Assembly: GCA_900618425.1 (NCBI GenBank)
Contig: UZAN01040637.1
Coordinates: 1 to 64,000, forward strand
Length of the DNA: 64,000 nucleotides
Source: Echinostoma caproni
Lineage: Eukaryota; Platyhelminthes; Trematoda; Plagiorchiida; Echinostomatidae
Direction of reading: 5' to 3'
This document shows, piece after piece, positions 49,250-61,212 of the stretch (positions are counted from its first letter, which is position 1; every line of letters starts with the position of its first letter). The translations under genes were made by a program, and so were the position numbers. The notes beneath the pieces are model-generated. The model saw only the letters and a list, made by a program, of their open reading frames with translations, was not told the DNA's origin and made no database searches.

Positions 49250-51844
49250 TCAGAAAAGTATAAACGTGCTACCTGCGTTGTAGTTCCGTGCATCATACGC
49301 ATGGTGAGTCGAAACACACTGATTCATACTACTTATTGACAGCATCAAAGCAAAAATCAAAACAAGCTTTGTCCTACAGTGATTGATTTTATGGTTCGGA
49401 AGACACTCAGTGTTATTCTCCTAAAATTGCGAACTGAGAGTAGTCTGCATTCATTTCATCTGGTCATAATGCGTAACCCTCAGTCCCTTTCCGCCGTGTC
49501 AGGAAGACTCTATGAACTCAAGCAAGAAATAGAAGAACCTATTTCAGAATCAAAATAAACCAATGGCTGAGGTCTCCATTTGAGAAACAACTGAAAGGTA
49601 GGAGAAACCAAGTTAACCGAGCAGCATTTCATTGTCTCAGCCCATATAATTAATGACATTACTTCTTTCCTTCCTGTGCTGTGAATTTCGATCATATAAT
49701 CAACTTTCAAGGAAATGAGACTGGCCACAGCTGCTCAGGCAGACATTCATGGCCATTTCGTTGGCACTGATAAGATTTGAACCAATGATCTGTTAACCGG
49801 ATACATGATAACAGTCACCACTAATTTTATCATTTGCCGTCTTGTAAATTCAGTCAATTTGAGGAAGTAGGACGCTTGTGGATAACCCCTATCGTGAGAT
49901 TTCCCTGCATCACTCAAACCAGGTGCACTTTTTAAAAACAAATTTATCTCAGCCGTGAAAATCGTTTTGTAGACAGGTAAACGATTTCCGAATAGATGTT
50001 AACTTTCTTTATTGCTGTTGCGCTGAGAACACAGAGGCCCAGCAGACATTTCAGCACTGAAAGGAAAACGAAGAAAGGTTTTCCAATAAACTTACCGAGA
50101 GTTATTTGAATTCAGACGGTTTTAAACGGTTAATGACGATTACGACCCAATTTGTTAGTTGTTTTACACAGAACTGAAATTTTTGGAACTTGCTAGTCAA
50201 ATCAAGAAACCAAGCAAAATACGACAAGAAGGATTTTGTTTTATTCAATGAGGATGAATTACTTTGATTAGATTGTGTACATAGGGTTATTACGGTGGCA
50301 ACGCATTAGCATGACTGATGTAATCACGCTTAGTCTATCCACGTGCTTTGTTTTGTCTTACTGTACCTTTAAACAAGAACGGACCATTTTCAGAATGAAA
50401 AACACCTACATGGCGGTTTTAATCGACAAGATTCCGTCGGAGCTCATTGTCGGAATTCGCAATTGTGTTTCACTCGTCAGTTTTTACAGAGAATGACGAG
50501 AACATTTTGTGATGGCAGGTACGGTAGATTTCTAACGCACGAAATGTCTTTCGCCACGGAACAGCTACAAATACATTGACCATTGGATTAGTGCTTTTCT
50601 GGGGGGGGGGAGGGCCGAAATGCTAGTGTTGATGTTTAGGATTTCCGATGAGATGGAAAAGTTTGATGGAATGAGTAGTAGTAGTAGTGTTGGCAAGTGT
50701 GACAAGGTAGCTTGCAGTGATGAGCTTCTGCGGGTGGTGAAATGAAATAAATTTCCTCCCTCAATTGGGAACGACTTTACTTTGGTCCCGCATCACATGA
50801 CAGTTACCTTTCATTCCCATGCCTGCCAAACTTGCCGATCGGTGTGTACATTCTAAAATCTTTCTATCCAGTATCTGACGAATGACCTCTGCCCGTCAGT
50901 TAAGAACCAATAGTAAGAATACCGTTCCGACGTCCTGAGTTATCACCAACGTTTTTGGTCCATCAAGGACTGGCAGACACTGACGCTGTCATCAGGTGTA
51001 TGTAACGGGATCTGTCGACCGGTGAATGAACGATACATGTGCTTCTCAATGAAAAACCGGGCGTTAAGGATAACCGTTCAAAATTGTTTTCCTGACATGA
51101 GTTTTTACTGGAATTTGGAAGCATGGAAACGTTATAGCGAACTAAGGCAAATTCCGTCGCTCATATTCCTGTCGAAGATATACGTAAAAAAATCCAGTGC
51201 AGTTTCTATGAAGTTCTCGTAGAACCTAGAAATACATATTTCGGTTTTTAAAACTTCTCTTTACAAAGTTTACGTAAAATCAACTAGCGAGAAAGGCGGG
51301 ATGACTTGAATGATCTTTGACATTCGACTGTCAGTGTTGTTCAACTATTCAACATACAGAAATGTTTTTCCCAATACGGGGCAAATTGCATTCAATCTTA
51401 GCCAGCTGCTTCAAAAACAGAAACCCTGAGCAACTACTGATAACAATAACATGTTCTCATTTTTCACGGTGGGAGGTGTGTAATTAACGACGCTTGAAGA
51501 CTCACTCAATTTTGCATCTGTTATACCAAACATTCTACTTGTAGTGTCTGTGTATAGTGCCTGTCCCTCACAACGGTCATAGTGAACGTTGGTTGGGTTA
51601 GTTCAGATTGGTGAGTGACGGCTAGTTCTACCGGCTTTTTTATAAACTTTTCCGAAAAGCTTATCCCAGATAGGTGCAAAAGCTCTCTCTGGAAGTCAAA
51701 TTCAAAATGAAAGTTCAGGAGAATAATGTTAATTTTCTCTTTCGTTGGTGTTAAAGTACTCCAACGAGCAAATCAACTTAGAAATTTCATTCAACAGCAC
51801 CATCAGACATCGGAGGCGTGAAATAGAAAACGTTAGGTTTCTGA
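49250..51844. other. No supported gene; non-coding sequence
   Basis: It contains a ten-base G run at 50,601-50,610 and a (GTA)5 tract at 50,674-50,688. Plus-strand frames at 50,275-50,496 and 51,022-51,222 have ordinary composition but no convincing acceptor and donor pair. Confidence 0.4.
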
Positions 51845-52325
51845 CTTTTACATTGTTTGTTGCACGTGGTAGGACCATTTGAGATCAGCAGAGATAAAAT
51901 ACTCAAGGTATATGAAGGGCTGTGGCTTTTCAAGGTTTGAGGTTTTGATCACATTGCAGCAAACAGGTGATCTGGAATATGTAAATCGCCTAGAAATAGT
52001 CTGGAATTGAGTTTTAATGCACATGGATGGATTTAAGGAAAGGATCACACCATGGAACCACTCAGAGATAGAACGTATGGCTGGTAGTAGGGGGATGATG
52101 GAAGGGTTGTTGTTAGGTGCACCACTTATCTCTACATTATTGGCATATACAATGTGCAAACAGTTGAGGTAGGTTAATTTTATATGTTATAAGAGATAAG
52201 AAAACGGGATAAAATCGCGCCCTGTAATATACCTTGGTGTATGTTAGACGTGGAAACCCAAATAGTAAGTGTACGGTGTCTGCCAGTAAAATAATCATAC
52301 ATCCAACTAAACACGAGAAGGTAGA
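51845..52325 (-). mobile_element. LINE reverse transcriptase fragment (CR1/L2/Rex-like), dead
   Basis: The minus strand translates with frame changes to SWMYDYFTGRHRTLTI, NIHQGILQGAILSRFLIS (motif B) and then HIVYANNVEISGAP. The catalytic YADD is changed to YANN at 52,136-52,147. After it come ISEWFHGVILSLNPSMC and YFISADLKWSYHVQQT. It corresponds to the palm and thumb of the same LINE superfamily as the 6.9-9.6-kb element. Both ends are truncated. Confidence 0.8.
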
Positions 52326-52530
52326 TTTCGCTGTTACAACAGTGTGAATAGGATGTTCATATCAACTGATGTAGAAGCGTTTATACAATCCAAAATGCAA
52401 ACAATAAAATATTTTTGTTTTGGTCGATTGTAGATAAAATGGAATGTGTAAGACAAGCATCTGCATTGTAGGAACGCTTAAAATTGCTGTTGTCTCAGCA
52501 ATCAAAGCCCCGGGAGCAGCCTAAAATGCA

Positions 52531-53450
52531 CAACAAGAAGAGCGACCAACGATCAAACGAACAACACTGCCATATATACAAGGAGTCTCGGAAATAGCAG
52601 CCCGATTATTGCATTCATCAGGAATTCCGGTTGCACACAAGACAACGGCTACAGTGAAGGTTATCCTATCAAAACCAAAAGATCAACTGCCAAAAGAAGA
52701 TTCTTCAAACATGATACACAAATTAATATGTCGATACCGTGATAAATACTAAGTCGGCCAAAACAGCAGAAAACTCAAAACCCGACTACAAGAACACACA
52801 TTGGCAGTCAAAAGATACAAGGAGAAGACTCAAATTTCAATCCACTTGGATGCTGAAAACCACATCTTCGAACTGCAGAACGCAAGAATAATCGGAAGAG
52901 GAACCACAAAGTCGATACAGAAATTCATCGAAGCATTGCACTCCGGGAGGGACTGCATAAACAAACATATAGAACTGGAACCAATCTATCATTACCTAAG
53001 GAACCACTAGTGACCCAAAACTGTCCCTGCCAAAACCGACCCAGAACCAGTTCGAAACCGGTTCAAACCGGTTTTCGGTTGGTCCAAGAAAGCCAGTCGA
53101 TCAATGAGGAAACAAGGGGCGTCAACATGACAACGACGCAGCCACTAAACTTACGGCAAACGGTCACAACTGACCAATATAATTGAAGGGACCCACACGG
53201 CCAATCAAAACCCTCGAACAGAATTATATAACCGCAGTCACACTGAGGACCGGCGCTTCCCCAAAGTTGCACTCATGATGTTGCCTAGCCTGGCTACGAA
53301 ACGTCGGCAAACAACACTCCCACCTCGGAGAACACACTACCACCAACAATGTGTTAACTAGTCTAAATGCTGAAAGACATTTATTGAACCTTAATGAAAC
53401 CATTTGTGTGAGGTGTTTTGACCACAATTTTAACATCACTGGGAGCAACC
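52531..53450 (+). mobile_element. Penelope-like retroelement, 3' part with broken GIY-YIG endonuclease
   Basis: One plus-strand frame from about 52,555 to 53,008 reads TTLPYIQGVSEIAARLL, then SKPKDQLPKED, then KLICRYRDKY, a stop, and VGQNSRKLKTRLQEHTLAV. This order (LPYxxGVSE, then CxxCxxxYVGxTxRxLxxRLxEH) is the linker and GIY-YIG nuclease of Penelope-like elements. A TAA at 52,750-52,752 replaces the Tyr of the YVG motif. Downstream FELQNARIIGR and INKHIELEPIYHYL complete the domain before a stop at 53,008-53,010. The RT part is absent. The 3' non-coding part carries paired AACCGGTT palindromes and a hammerhead-like hairpin. The ends are approximate. Confidence 0.8.
53272..53313 (+). ncRNA. 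Hammerhead-ribozyme-like motif at the Penelope 3' end
   Basis: The order is CATGATG (resembling CUGAUGA), a hairpin TAGC/CTG/GCTA (53,286-53,296), CGAAAC and GTC (53,303-53,305), then GGCAAAC. The last block can partly pair with GTTGC upstream as stem I. Known Penelope-like elements carry minimal hammerhead ribozymes with a very short stem III, and GAAACGTC fits that. The CUGAUGA box is imperfect, so activity is doubtful. Confidence 0.4.
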
Positions 53451-53848
53451 CGTCAGAACCGAATACGTTGTTGCTGTTGACCTCATTCAGCTTCTTTAAA
53501 ACTGCTCTGTTGTGACATGCGCAGGAGGATGGGGATGGTTATCCTTGCACAATGTTGTTCACTTTAGCAAAAGATAAGTTGAGCCCATTAATATCACATG
53601 AAACTGTAGTAGGTAAAGGTGAACAACCGCAGAGCAACTTCAATCCGTTCCGTGGCTGACGGTGGGACATATCCCTCAGCATGGTGTCAACATACAATTG
53701 AATGAATCGCGCTTCTAATAGCAGCGTTTATAGGTTTGATAGTCAGCGTATCTTCTGTGTGCAATGAGTGAGTAAGCAATTGGCGGCTCTGCACAACGGT
53801 TGGTGCCATTTCGTATTTCAGGTGATCCTTTAACCCTTATTTCTGAAA

Positions 53849-54076
53849 ATGCAAGGAAAAGCACGTGAAGACGAATCGTGGATATTTTTCACGGATACTC
53901 AAAGAGAAACTAAACTGAGCGCGTTCCGGGCAATCACTAAGATCAAATTAGGTGAGGCCAAAGTTAATCCAAAGCTGATTTATGGTAAAAAAGCTGAGTT
54001 AACAAAGAGTAGCAAGGCCAAATTCAAAGGCCTCACTGAATATCTACATGTTGTACTATGGTTTGCACGTTATTAA
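53849..54076 (+). CDS. Candidate small ORF or first exon, product unknown
   Basis: An ATG-initiated frame of 75 codons, Lys/Glu/Thr-rich (MQGKAREDESWIFFTD, then RETKLSAFRAITKIK). A strong donor (AAATTAG|GTGAGG, about 53,952) lies inside it and could end a first coding exon after about 35 codons. The acceptor-like TTTCGTATTTCAG at 53,821 is in a different frame. No domain is recognised. Confidence 0.25.
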   Translation: MQGKAREDESWIFFTDTQRETKLSAFRAITKIKLGEAKVNPKLIYGKKAELTKSSKAKFKGLTEYLHVVLWFARY

Positions 54077-54754
54077 GGTCGTTCACGTGAAAAGGCTCTT
54101 TTTCTTTGGTATTCTTCGATGGTCTCCCAACGCAACATCCAGTGGTTAGTTGGATAAGAATGTCCACAAGACTTGAGAAGAAATTATTTTTCATGGTGTC
54201 AACAAGTATAATGACTTAATTAATTTGCGGAAATCATCTTAGGATCATTACAAGCCACTACACAGAAATGGAGTTTCATGTGTATTATCGGATTTCCTAG
54301 TTCGAAGAGTTTATAATCCACAAGTGCTTTGCCTTGCATTTCGAAGATTGCGTGTCTTCTCAACCACCAATGATTAAAACAAGTACACTGAAACGAAAAG
54401 AAAAACCAATGTTAATTGAATTTGGTGAAAAGTTATTTCTCAGTTTATCAAACTATTCCGTCAATTAGATGCAGTTCTCATTGTCCATGTATTGTCTTGG
54501 TTATTTTGTCAAATAATTCATAAATTAGTGTGACCTCGGGCTCAGGTGTATAGCTATCGATCCCGTAGCAACTTAATGGTGTACGCAACTGCCCTCAGCC
54601 CCGAACATTCGTCATTCTGGCGTATCCAATCAAAGTTCGAGGTTCGTGTCATCCATGATGACACAGAGCAAGACACCGGTTGATTAAATGCCATGGTGCT
54701 GTTTCCCGTCTTATTTTGCTTTCCTAATTTTGGAACTATGATTTTTTTGATTGT

Positions 54755-54805
54755 AAAACCTGCCTTGAGAAAGGTTACCCACGGTAACCGAAACGTCGAC
54801 GAATA
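54755..54805 (+). ncRNA. Second hammerhead-like hairpin
   Basis: A perfect 7-bp stem GGTTACC/CAC/GGTAACC (54,773-54,789) is followed directly by GAAACGTCG (54,790-54,798) and preceded by CTTGAGAA, a poor match to CUGAUGA. The right half copies the layout at 53.29 kb. No Penelope protein remnant lies next to it, so it may be a solo terminal repeat of another copy. Confidence 0.33.
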
Positions 54806-54809
54806 TAAT

Positions 54810-57800
54810 TCTCTACCGACATCGCTGTGTTATTAACACTATAACATTAACATTCACAATAGCCGAGTTTTCGGCTCCCTGAAATATGGGCTGCTAGGGT
54901 TGCTGCCGGTACAATTCTCGAAACTGTTAGTTTGCTTTTATCCGGATGCTTTTGTCGCAAGAAATAATCGTTGATGTGAATGACCTGTATGCCAATAAAA
55001 TCATTCGTCCATTAAGCATAATAACATAAACTGGTTTGAGCTTGGGCTTGGAAAAATAGCTTGCTATGTAAATAACTTTCTTCATATAAACCTTCGTTTT
55101 GGCCGCAGGATTCTAGGTACCGATAACACGATGAGTAACTCCGTTTTTTGTCTCCTGTATACGCGTGTGAAACCGGGCGTCCCTCATCCAGGTCATCGCA
55201 GATGTCACTCAAATGGATGCATTCAACCAAAAAAATAGGGTGAACCGACAGGATGTCTATCACTACCAGGCGACACGTTGACATCGAAATTCAAGGACAT
55301 TCGTTGATCATTACACTGTGAACGGCAGGCGGACGGTAGAACACAGGGGACGGCGCGAGGCACACTAATGACCATTGCGAGGCTCGTTTGTCGCCATCTG
55401 TATGCAACGATCGGTCTATCGAAGAATAAGGGGGGCGATGTGTATCAGTTGGTCACGGCAGCGCTGACTTGCGAATCACCGCGCATGGTTGCGACCTGAA
55501 TTTTGAGCGAAAATGGTGCACTGAAATGGAACACGTAAACCACATTGGAGGAAACGAACCGTGCCGTTATCTCGCTGCACTGGAACCTATCTAATTTATC
55601 CTCTATAAGTTCCCTGTCGTGTTTTTCATAGGCACTCAAGCGTGCGCCAGCGTTCCCACAGTTAGCATACACTGGGTTCAGTCAACCGTTCTCTTTCATG
55701 AAGTTCTTCGTTGACATGGTGAATTTTTCACCCACTCAACGGGCTTTGCTGGTCTTTAGTCACCTCCATATTTCCGGATTTCCGTTTCTCTGCCCTTAGA
55801 CCACCATAACTAGCGCCACCAACACTTACATGATAAACTGACAGTCAAAACAGTTCGCTTGACCGGGTTTGAACCTTCCAAGCAGTTACTAACTTCTCAG
55901 AACCCATTTACCTATTCAAGATTTCTTCAAATCAATTTGCTTTTGCAGATGGAGAGATATTTGAATGATTGAATGTTGAAACGCTGTGTAATCTTGGTGA
56001 AATTTGAACTCATGCATGTATGATTTGGATTCTCTTGTAAAGCTGTACTGGAGTCCATGAGCGGAATCAAACCATACGCAGTTAGGTGCACTGGTTGAGA
56101 TATTCCTGTCAGATCTAAATCATACGAAGTTCGCAGTCAACAAAATGAGTGAATAGCCCCATCAGTTTTGAATGTTAGAGTTAAGTTAACCCTTTAATTT
56201 TTTAAACGCATCAGATATGGTATCTGGTTTGTAATTACACTTCCCAATGGGAAAAACGCAAGCATTACTGACTAGTCCTATGGGGAATGAAACAGCAAAA
56301 GGGGATTGTGGTCTATCGCATCAAGCTCTTGCTTCACACAGAAGTATTTTCTTCTGTTCTATTTTGGCTTAAGTGTAAGAATGGCAACATGGAGAATAAT
56401 TTAGTTTTTAGTATTTGTTCTATATGTATCAATACAATTGATCCAATTCCTCCAGTAACTCTTATCTCATTTAATTTAGCACGAAATGAATTTTAAACGA
56501 ATAAAAACGGAGTTTCAATAGATAACGAAGACAAGTCTGGTTTTACGCAGGTATAAGGTACTGTGCAAGTTCTGCCTCTGCACTTGTGAGCTTCAGTGTT
56601 TGAGTTAATATTCACTTCTCACGCGTAAACTAAACTTTCATGTGTTGAAGTTATTCTCTGAGGGCCAACAGTCAGAACCAGCCACCTGTTTCGAGCTTAG
56701 AGGAACTCGTCAACAGTGCGCTGAGTTTCTGCTTTTTCCGAGACTCGAGACACTAATTACCGGGCTGGTAGTAGAAATCCTGAAATCTGATCAGAAGTCT
56801 CACACAAAACCCTTTTAAAAGAAATTAGCAACACCTTCCGACTCACGGTATCCCATGTACATTTGATGAGACCATCAAATTTCTGTTTATTGCTTCTGAA
56901 GTATTTATTTACATTGCAATAACCGGCAACATAGAGGTGAACAGTAGGACATAATTTCGCCTTTAGGCAACAAAACACATGTGAAACAAAAATATCTTTC
57001 GTTTGGCCCCAACATGAGCTTTTCATAAAAAGAATACGGAAGGACACACACCTGACGTAGAACCCTGTCCCACACAGAGCCTCGTGTTGATTTCAGGTGT
57101 ACGCAGATAGGGAGTAGATCCCTGAGGTCAAGAGGTTAGGTTAAGCACTATGGGGTTGACCCTGTCTTATCTGGATAAATCAACATAGGAGAAAATTCTC
57201 GAGAAGCACGCGATGAAAACCGAGTGTCGGGTTGATAGGGAAGCACACGTAGGCGTGACGTGAGTGAGATCGAGAAAAATATGAATGTGTGCATCGTGGA
57301 TTCGGTGAAACAGCAGGTCCGGCGAAAGAACGGGAGTATAAAGGCGGAACATCTGAATCAGCTCGGTGTAGAAGATACCTGAGGAATCGTTTTTGTTTCA
57401 CAAGCATGTGACTGCAATTGTACGTTTGCTATCAAATGCCAAGCCTAAGGAACAGGCGAAATGGAACTGGGTAAACACGAGCTGCAAGAACCGATTGTCA
57501 ATTAGGTTCACCAATAATTTATTTCTGTCATTCAGTGCTCAAAAAGATTCCTTTTAGCTGATGTACTGATAGAACAACCATCCGTAGACAATGACCATTA
57601 AACCAGTCAGAAAAACGGTCCACCAGTTTTATGGCATTGAGCACAAGCGAACACGAAGCAGCATTGGTGAGGTAAATACCACTGCGATATCCTCATGGTG
57701 GTATAAGTCACGTGCACTGAAAGACTGAATGTAAGATTGTTTTATGATACAAAAATCAAATATTGCCCATGGGGTTAGTCAGCCTTATGCATGACATCCA

Positions 57801-59912
57801 GACTGAATTATGGAACCTGTTTATTATGATGATACATGTTTAAAATGTTTCAAAAGTAGGTACGGTATCAGTAATTGTGCTCCCCCCTCACAAAGAAAAA
57901 GAGGAAAGCTAAAACAACTTTGGAATCCCGGATATGTAAAATGTTTGACTCCTTGAAAAAAACTGTTTGAAAGAGAAGGTTAATTTTGTCTGAAAACTGC
58001 CAGTATTGGCTAGTTTAATAAAATACTATCGATGGCCTTTTACATTCACTCATTAGGCGACTTTCACAAAACTTCGTTCGATGTTGATCAAGTAGTCCGG
58101 AGTTTGACAGATTCCAGCTGGTTCCCAAGTTCACCTGCGAGCGGCGCCATTTATTTGGCGTTCAGTACAGATAAACGAGCATTCTGTGTTATGATGGATG
58201 ACATACATTAGAAAGTTAAACAGAGAATAAAACTGTTTTGGGTAAAAAAGGACAATTGTTAGATAACTTGGGTCACACTACTTTGCAAGTAAACAATCAA
58301 CCATAGCCGCGAGTGGTCCATAATGAAATTAGGTAAGTGTTCTTGAGGAATGTAATGGGTTCATCTTAGGGCCTCGTTTCTTAAAATATAAGGTTGTTTA
58401 CAGTCTAAACATTCCTAATGGGAATGAATAGTCAAGACTTAATAATTATCATCCAATAATAACTGTAAAATCAGTTTGGTGAGCTTGATTTTCATAACTT
58501 TGAAGAGTGCATGGAATTAGGAGGATTGAAGAAAGTCACTTACAAATCATACAAATCCTCAGCACTTTACTAATCATCTCATAGTGTCAAGTATGAAACC
58601 AAATATCTCAACAGACGTTTGCTGAACATCTACTGCAGACGAACATAATGCTTCTGTCACATCCAAGGACAACGCAAGATCGATAATCATCCTCTAGTTG
58701 AAATCGGTTAGTTAATTGTGGTGTTCATTCATCCGTCCTTGAATATGCTTTTCCATTTATCTCATTAGGGTAATCCAGGACTGTTTTGTACCAAATAAGC
58801 ACAGTTTCAGCTCCTCCGACTAGCGAAAACAAGATCTGTAGATGACTATGATGGTACATCTCTTGCTCTCTTAAATGATGGTGCTACACGACTAACTTAG
58901 GTGATTACGAACTTTATTGATAGACTTGCTGATACCAAATCCACCTGCAATCTGTGGTTAACTGTCTTTGTTTAACCCATCCTTAAAACAACTTTTAGGG
59001 TCTATTTTGTTGTTTTTCCTTCTATTTCCACCAGTTGATGTGGGGTGAAACTTATTGACCCTATTATTCTTATTGGAGCATTCCCATTATCCTCTTTAGC
59101 TCACATCTAGATCTAACAGATCAACTTTTGACCAGGTATCTTGAGCAGTCTATTTCATCTTCAACTTTCTCTAATACCCTACGAAATGCGTTCGTCTTTC
59201 TTTTATGTGAAGTCCTTCCGTTTTGAATCGGTCCCTCAATCGTCTATCGTTCATATGTTAGTCAATTAATTACCCCCTGTTCTTTCTTATATGGGTGAAA
59301 GAATACTTTGCGTTTAAAATCCAAAGTGCCCGGCTCTGCAGGAGTTTATTTCGTCCACTAATACAAATTCTCTTTATGCTTCAAGGTGTTACCTTTTCCC
59401 TTGATTTTTGCTACTTTCACATGTGTGCCTCTGGCTGATAAACTTGCTGCTAAATTTATATTCATAAATTTATCACTTGCTTTTGAACAAGCTTTGTATC
59501 AGAGCAACAACCATAATGACTGAGGATGGTGGGATTAGAATGCGAATCAGAGTGAAAAGGAGATTGATAACAAAAGTATCAATTTTTCTATCGATTTAAC
59601 TTTACACTTCGCGATATTTTTGTGCTAGTGTTCCGAGTTTCATGATGTTCGGGACTTCACCAGGCAGAAAACAGTATTTGCTCCACTAACTTCTATTCTG
59701 GGCTATATCTCTCAGCGTCTTTGACCAACAGCAATCTTCATCCCTTGGAATTCAACCTGGAAAACGAAACTTATCAAACGAAGACGTAATTGAAGCTAGT
59801 TTCAACTGTCTCAGTCAGTTTAGAACGGATCTGATATTTCTACCAGCCACAAATATTTGATGGTTTTCTCTGCAGTATTTCGTGGTCATATTATCCGTTG
59901 TCATATTTTCAG
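54810..59912. other. No supported gene; non-coding sequence
   Basis: The part 55,320-55,690 is GC-richer, with a purine run (AAGGGGGG) just before TGTATCAG and a TATA-like CTCTATAAG, reminiscent of an LTR boundary but unproven. A TATA-like GGGAGTATAAAGGCGG lies at about 57,330. Pyrimidine-rich sequence at 58.9-59.5 kb has broken frames without RT motifs. Other frames are short. Confidence 0.4.
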
Positions 59913-60029
59913 AAGGAATACTATCCAAGTTTCATTGCTTCCTTAGAAGTTGTTATCAAATCCTTTCATATTCTGAGTAATTTAAGCAAAGCGAGACGGT
60001 TGTACTTACATTTTCAAAAGACACGATTA
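59913..60029 (+). CDS. Candidate internal exon, product unknown
   Basis: A strong acceptor (GTTGTCATATTTTCAG) and a consensus donor (ACGATTA|GTAAGT, GT at 60,030-60,031) enclose exactly 39 codons, with both boundaries on codon edges. The peptide begins KEYYPSFIASLEVVIKSF and ends YLHFQKTRL. It is mixed hydrophobic and basic and looks helical. Among the candidates it has the best splice-site pair. It lies in the same orientation as candidates at 60.5 and 61.0 kb, but its phase does not join directly to 60,500. No family is recognised. Confidence 0.4.
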
Positions 60030-60499
60030 GTAAGTGCTGAGGAACCTTTGAGTTCTAAACCTTATAGATCACTGGTTTTCCTCATTCGGCGGAACAAAGG
60101 GGAAGTATTAAATGAAAGCAAGTGGATCCCAAAGCACCACTGTTAACAAGACTCAAACGAAAATATGTTGAACAAACTGCTGAAGCATGACGCTTAATTG
60201 AGCATAATATCTCACTTGCCAATATCACACTTGCATGGCGATGGATACAAAGGACCTTATTCGGACTTTATCTGCCACTGTAATGTTCTTCGTTCTCTTG
60301 CTCCACTGTTTGAATTCACGTGTCCCTGAGTGGTACGACAAAATGTTTAGCATTTCGAAAGGCAGAGTTTGTTCAGAGCAGCATCAAAGCCCATTCGTGT
60401 ATATCATGCCGTGGAATGTTTATTCTGATAAATCCAATTACTCATGATAAAAATAATCGATAAATGATATTTCTTATCTCAATTTAAAAATTGATTTAG

Positions 60500-60629
60500 C
60501 TATGGAGTGCTCATCAAAACTTCTCTTCATGAAGGGAAGGAAATTATATTCCCCAAAAAGGAGAGATTATTCGGTCAAGTGGATTCTGTGTTGTACAGCT
60601 CGTTGAATAAGCCTTTCTGTAATGCCACG
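60500..60629 (+). CDS. Candidate internal exon, product unknown
   Basis: Acceptor (AAAAATTGATTTAG) and donor (GCCACG|GTAAGC, GT at 60,630-60,631) enclose one base plus 43 codons, ending on a codon edge. The peptide includes YGVLIKTSLHEGKEIIF, PKKERLFGQVDSVLYSSL and an NAT sequon at the end. The frame remains open past the donor to a stop at about 60,716, with a second possible donor (AAAGAG|GTGCGT). Its 3' phase matches the candidate at 61,024. Confidence 0.38.
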
Positions 60630-61023
60630 GTAAGCAAACCGGAGGAAATCCGAGTTCCCTGCGCCCAAGTGAATCCGTTAAGGAACTTACCAAAGAGGTG
60701 CGTAAATCCGGTGTAATTTTCCTCTCATTGTATAGTTGCTTCAACGTACATAAAAACCAAGGGATCGTCTTCAGATAGATAACTGAGAGTTCTTGCAAAC
60801 CGCGGTGGACTAGACGCAAGCTTTTGTGATACTATTTTTAGGAGGAACCCGGCCAAATTAGAATCTCAGCAAGAAGCAGCGAAAATGAAGCCCCTAATGA
60901 ACACCTAAGAAAGAAGTTCAGTAATTCATTTTTCTAATGATTTCATATTGCTTTTCCAGTCTGATTAAGAATTCAGTTTATCTTACCGACGAATATCTAT
61001 TTGGAGGTTAATGAACAATACAG

Positions 61024-61212
61024 TTTGTGGTTAGTGATCATCTGTGGACCTGGATTTACAGAGAAATGAAATATATTGGTCGTATAGTAATAACTATATG
61101 TGTTCAACCCGATGAACCGGGTCAGAATAAGTATCGGCCGAAGCTTAGATGGGTTCTTTTACATGATATCATGCATAGTACAAATTTGGTGTTCTGTGAT
61201 TACAACGATTGA
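61024..61212 (+). CDS. Candidate terminal exon, product unknown
   Basis: The acceptor AATGAACAATACAG is only moderate in pyrimidines. It opens 62 codons to TGA at 61,210-61,212, in phase with the donor at 60,630. The peptide contains FVVSDHLWTWIYREMKYIG, ICVQPDEPGQNKYRPKLRW and LLHDIMHSTNLVF, which is ordinary globular composition. If the pair is real, it would be the 3' end of a plus-strand gene. No family is recognised. Confidence 0.32.
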   Translation, partial: FVVSDHLWTWIYREMKYIGRIVITICVQPDEPGQNKYRPKLRWVLLHDIMHSTNLVFCDYND

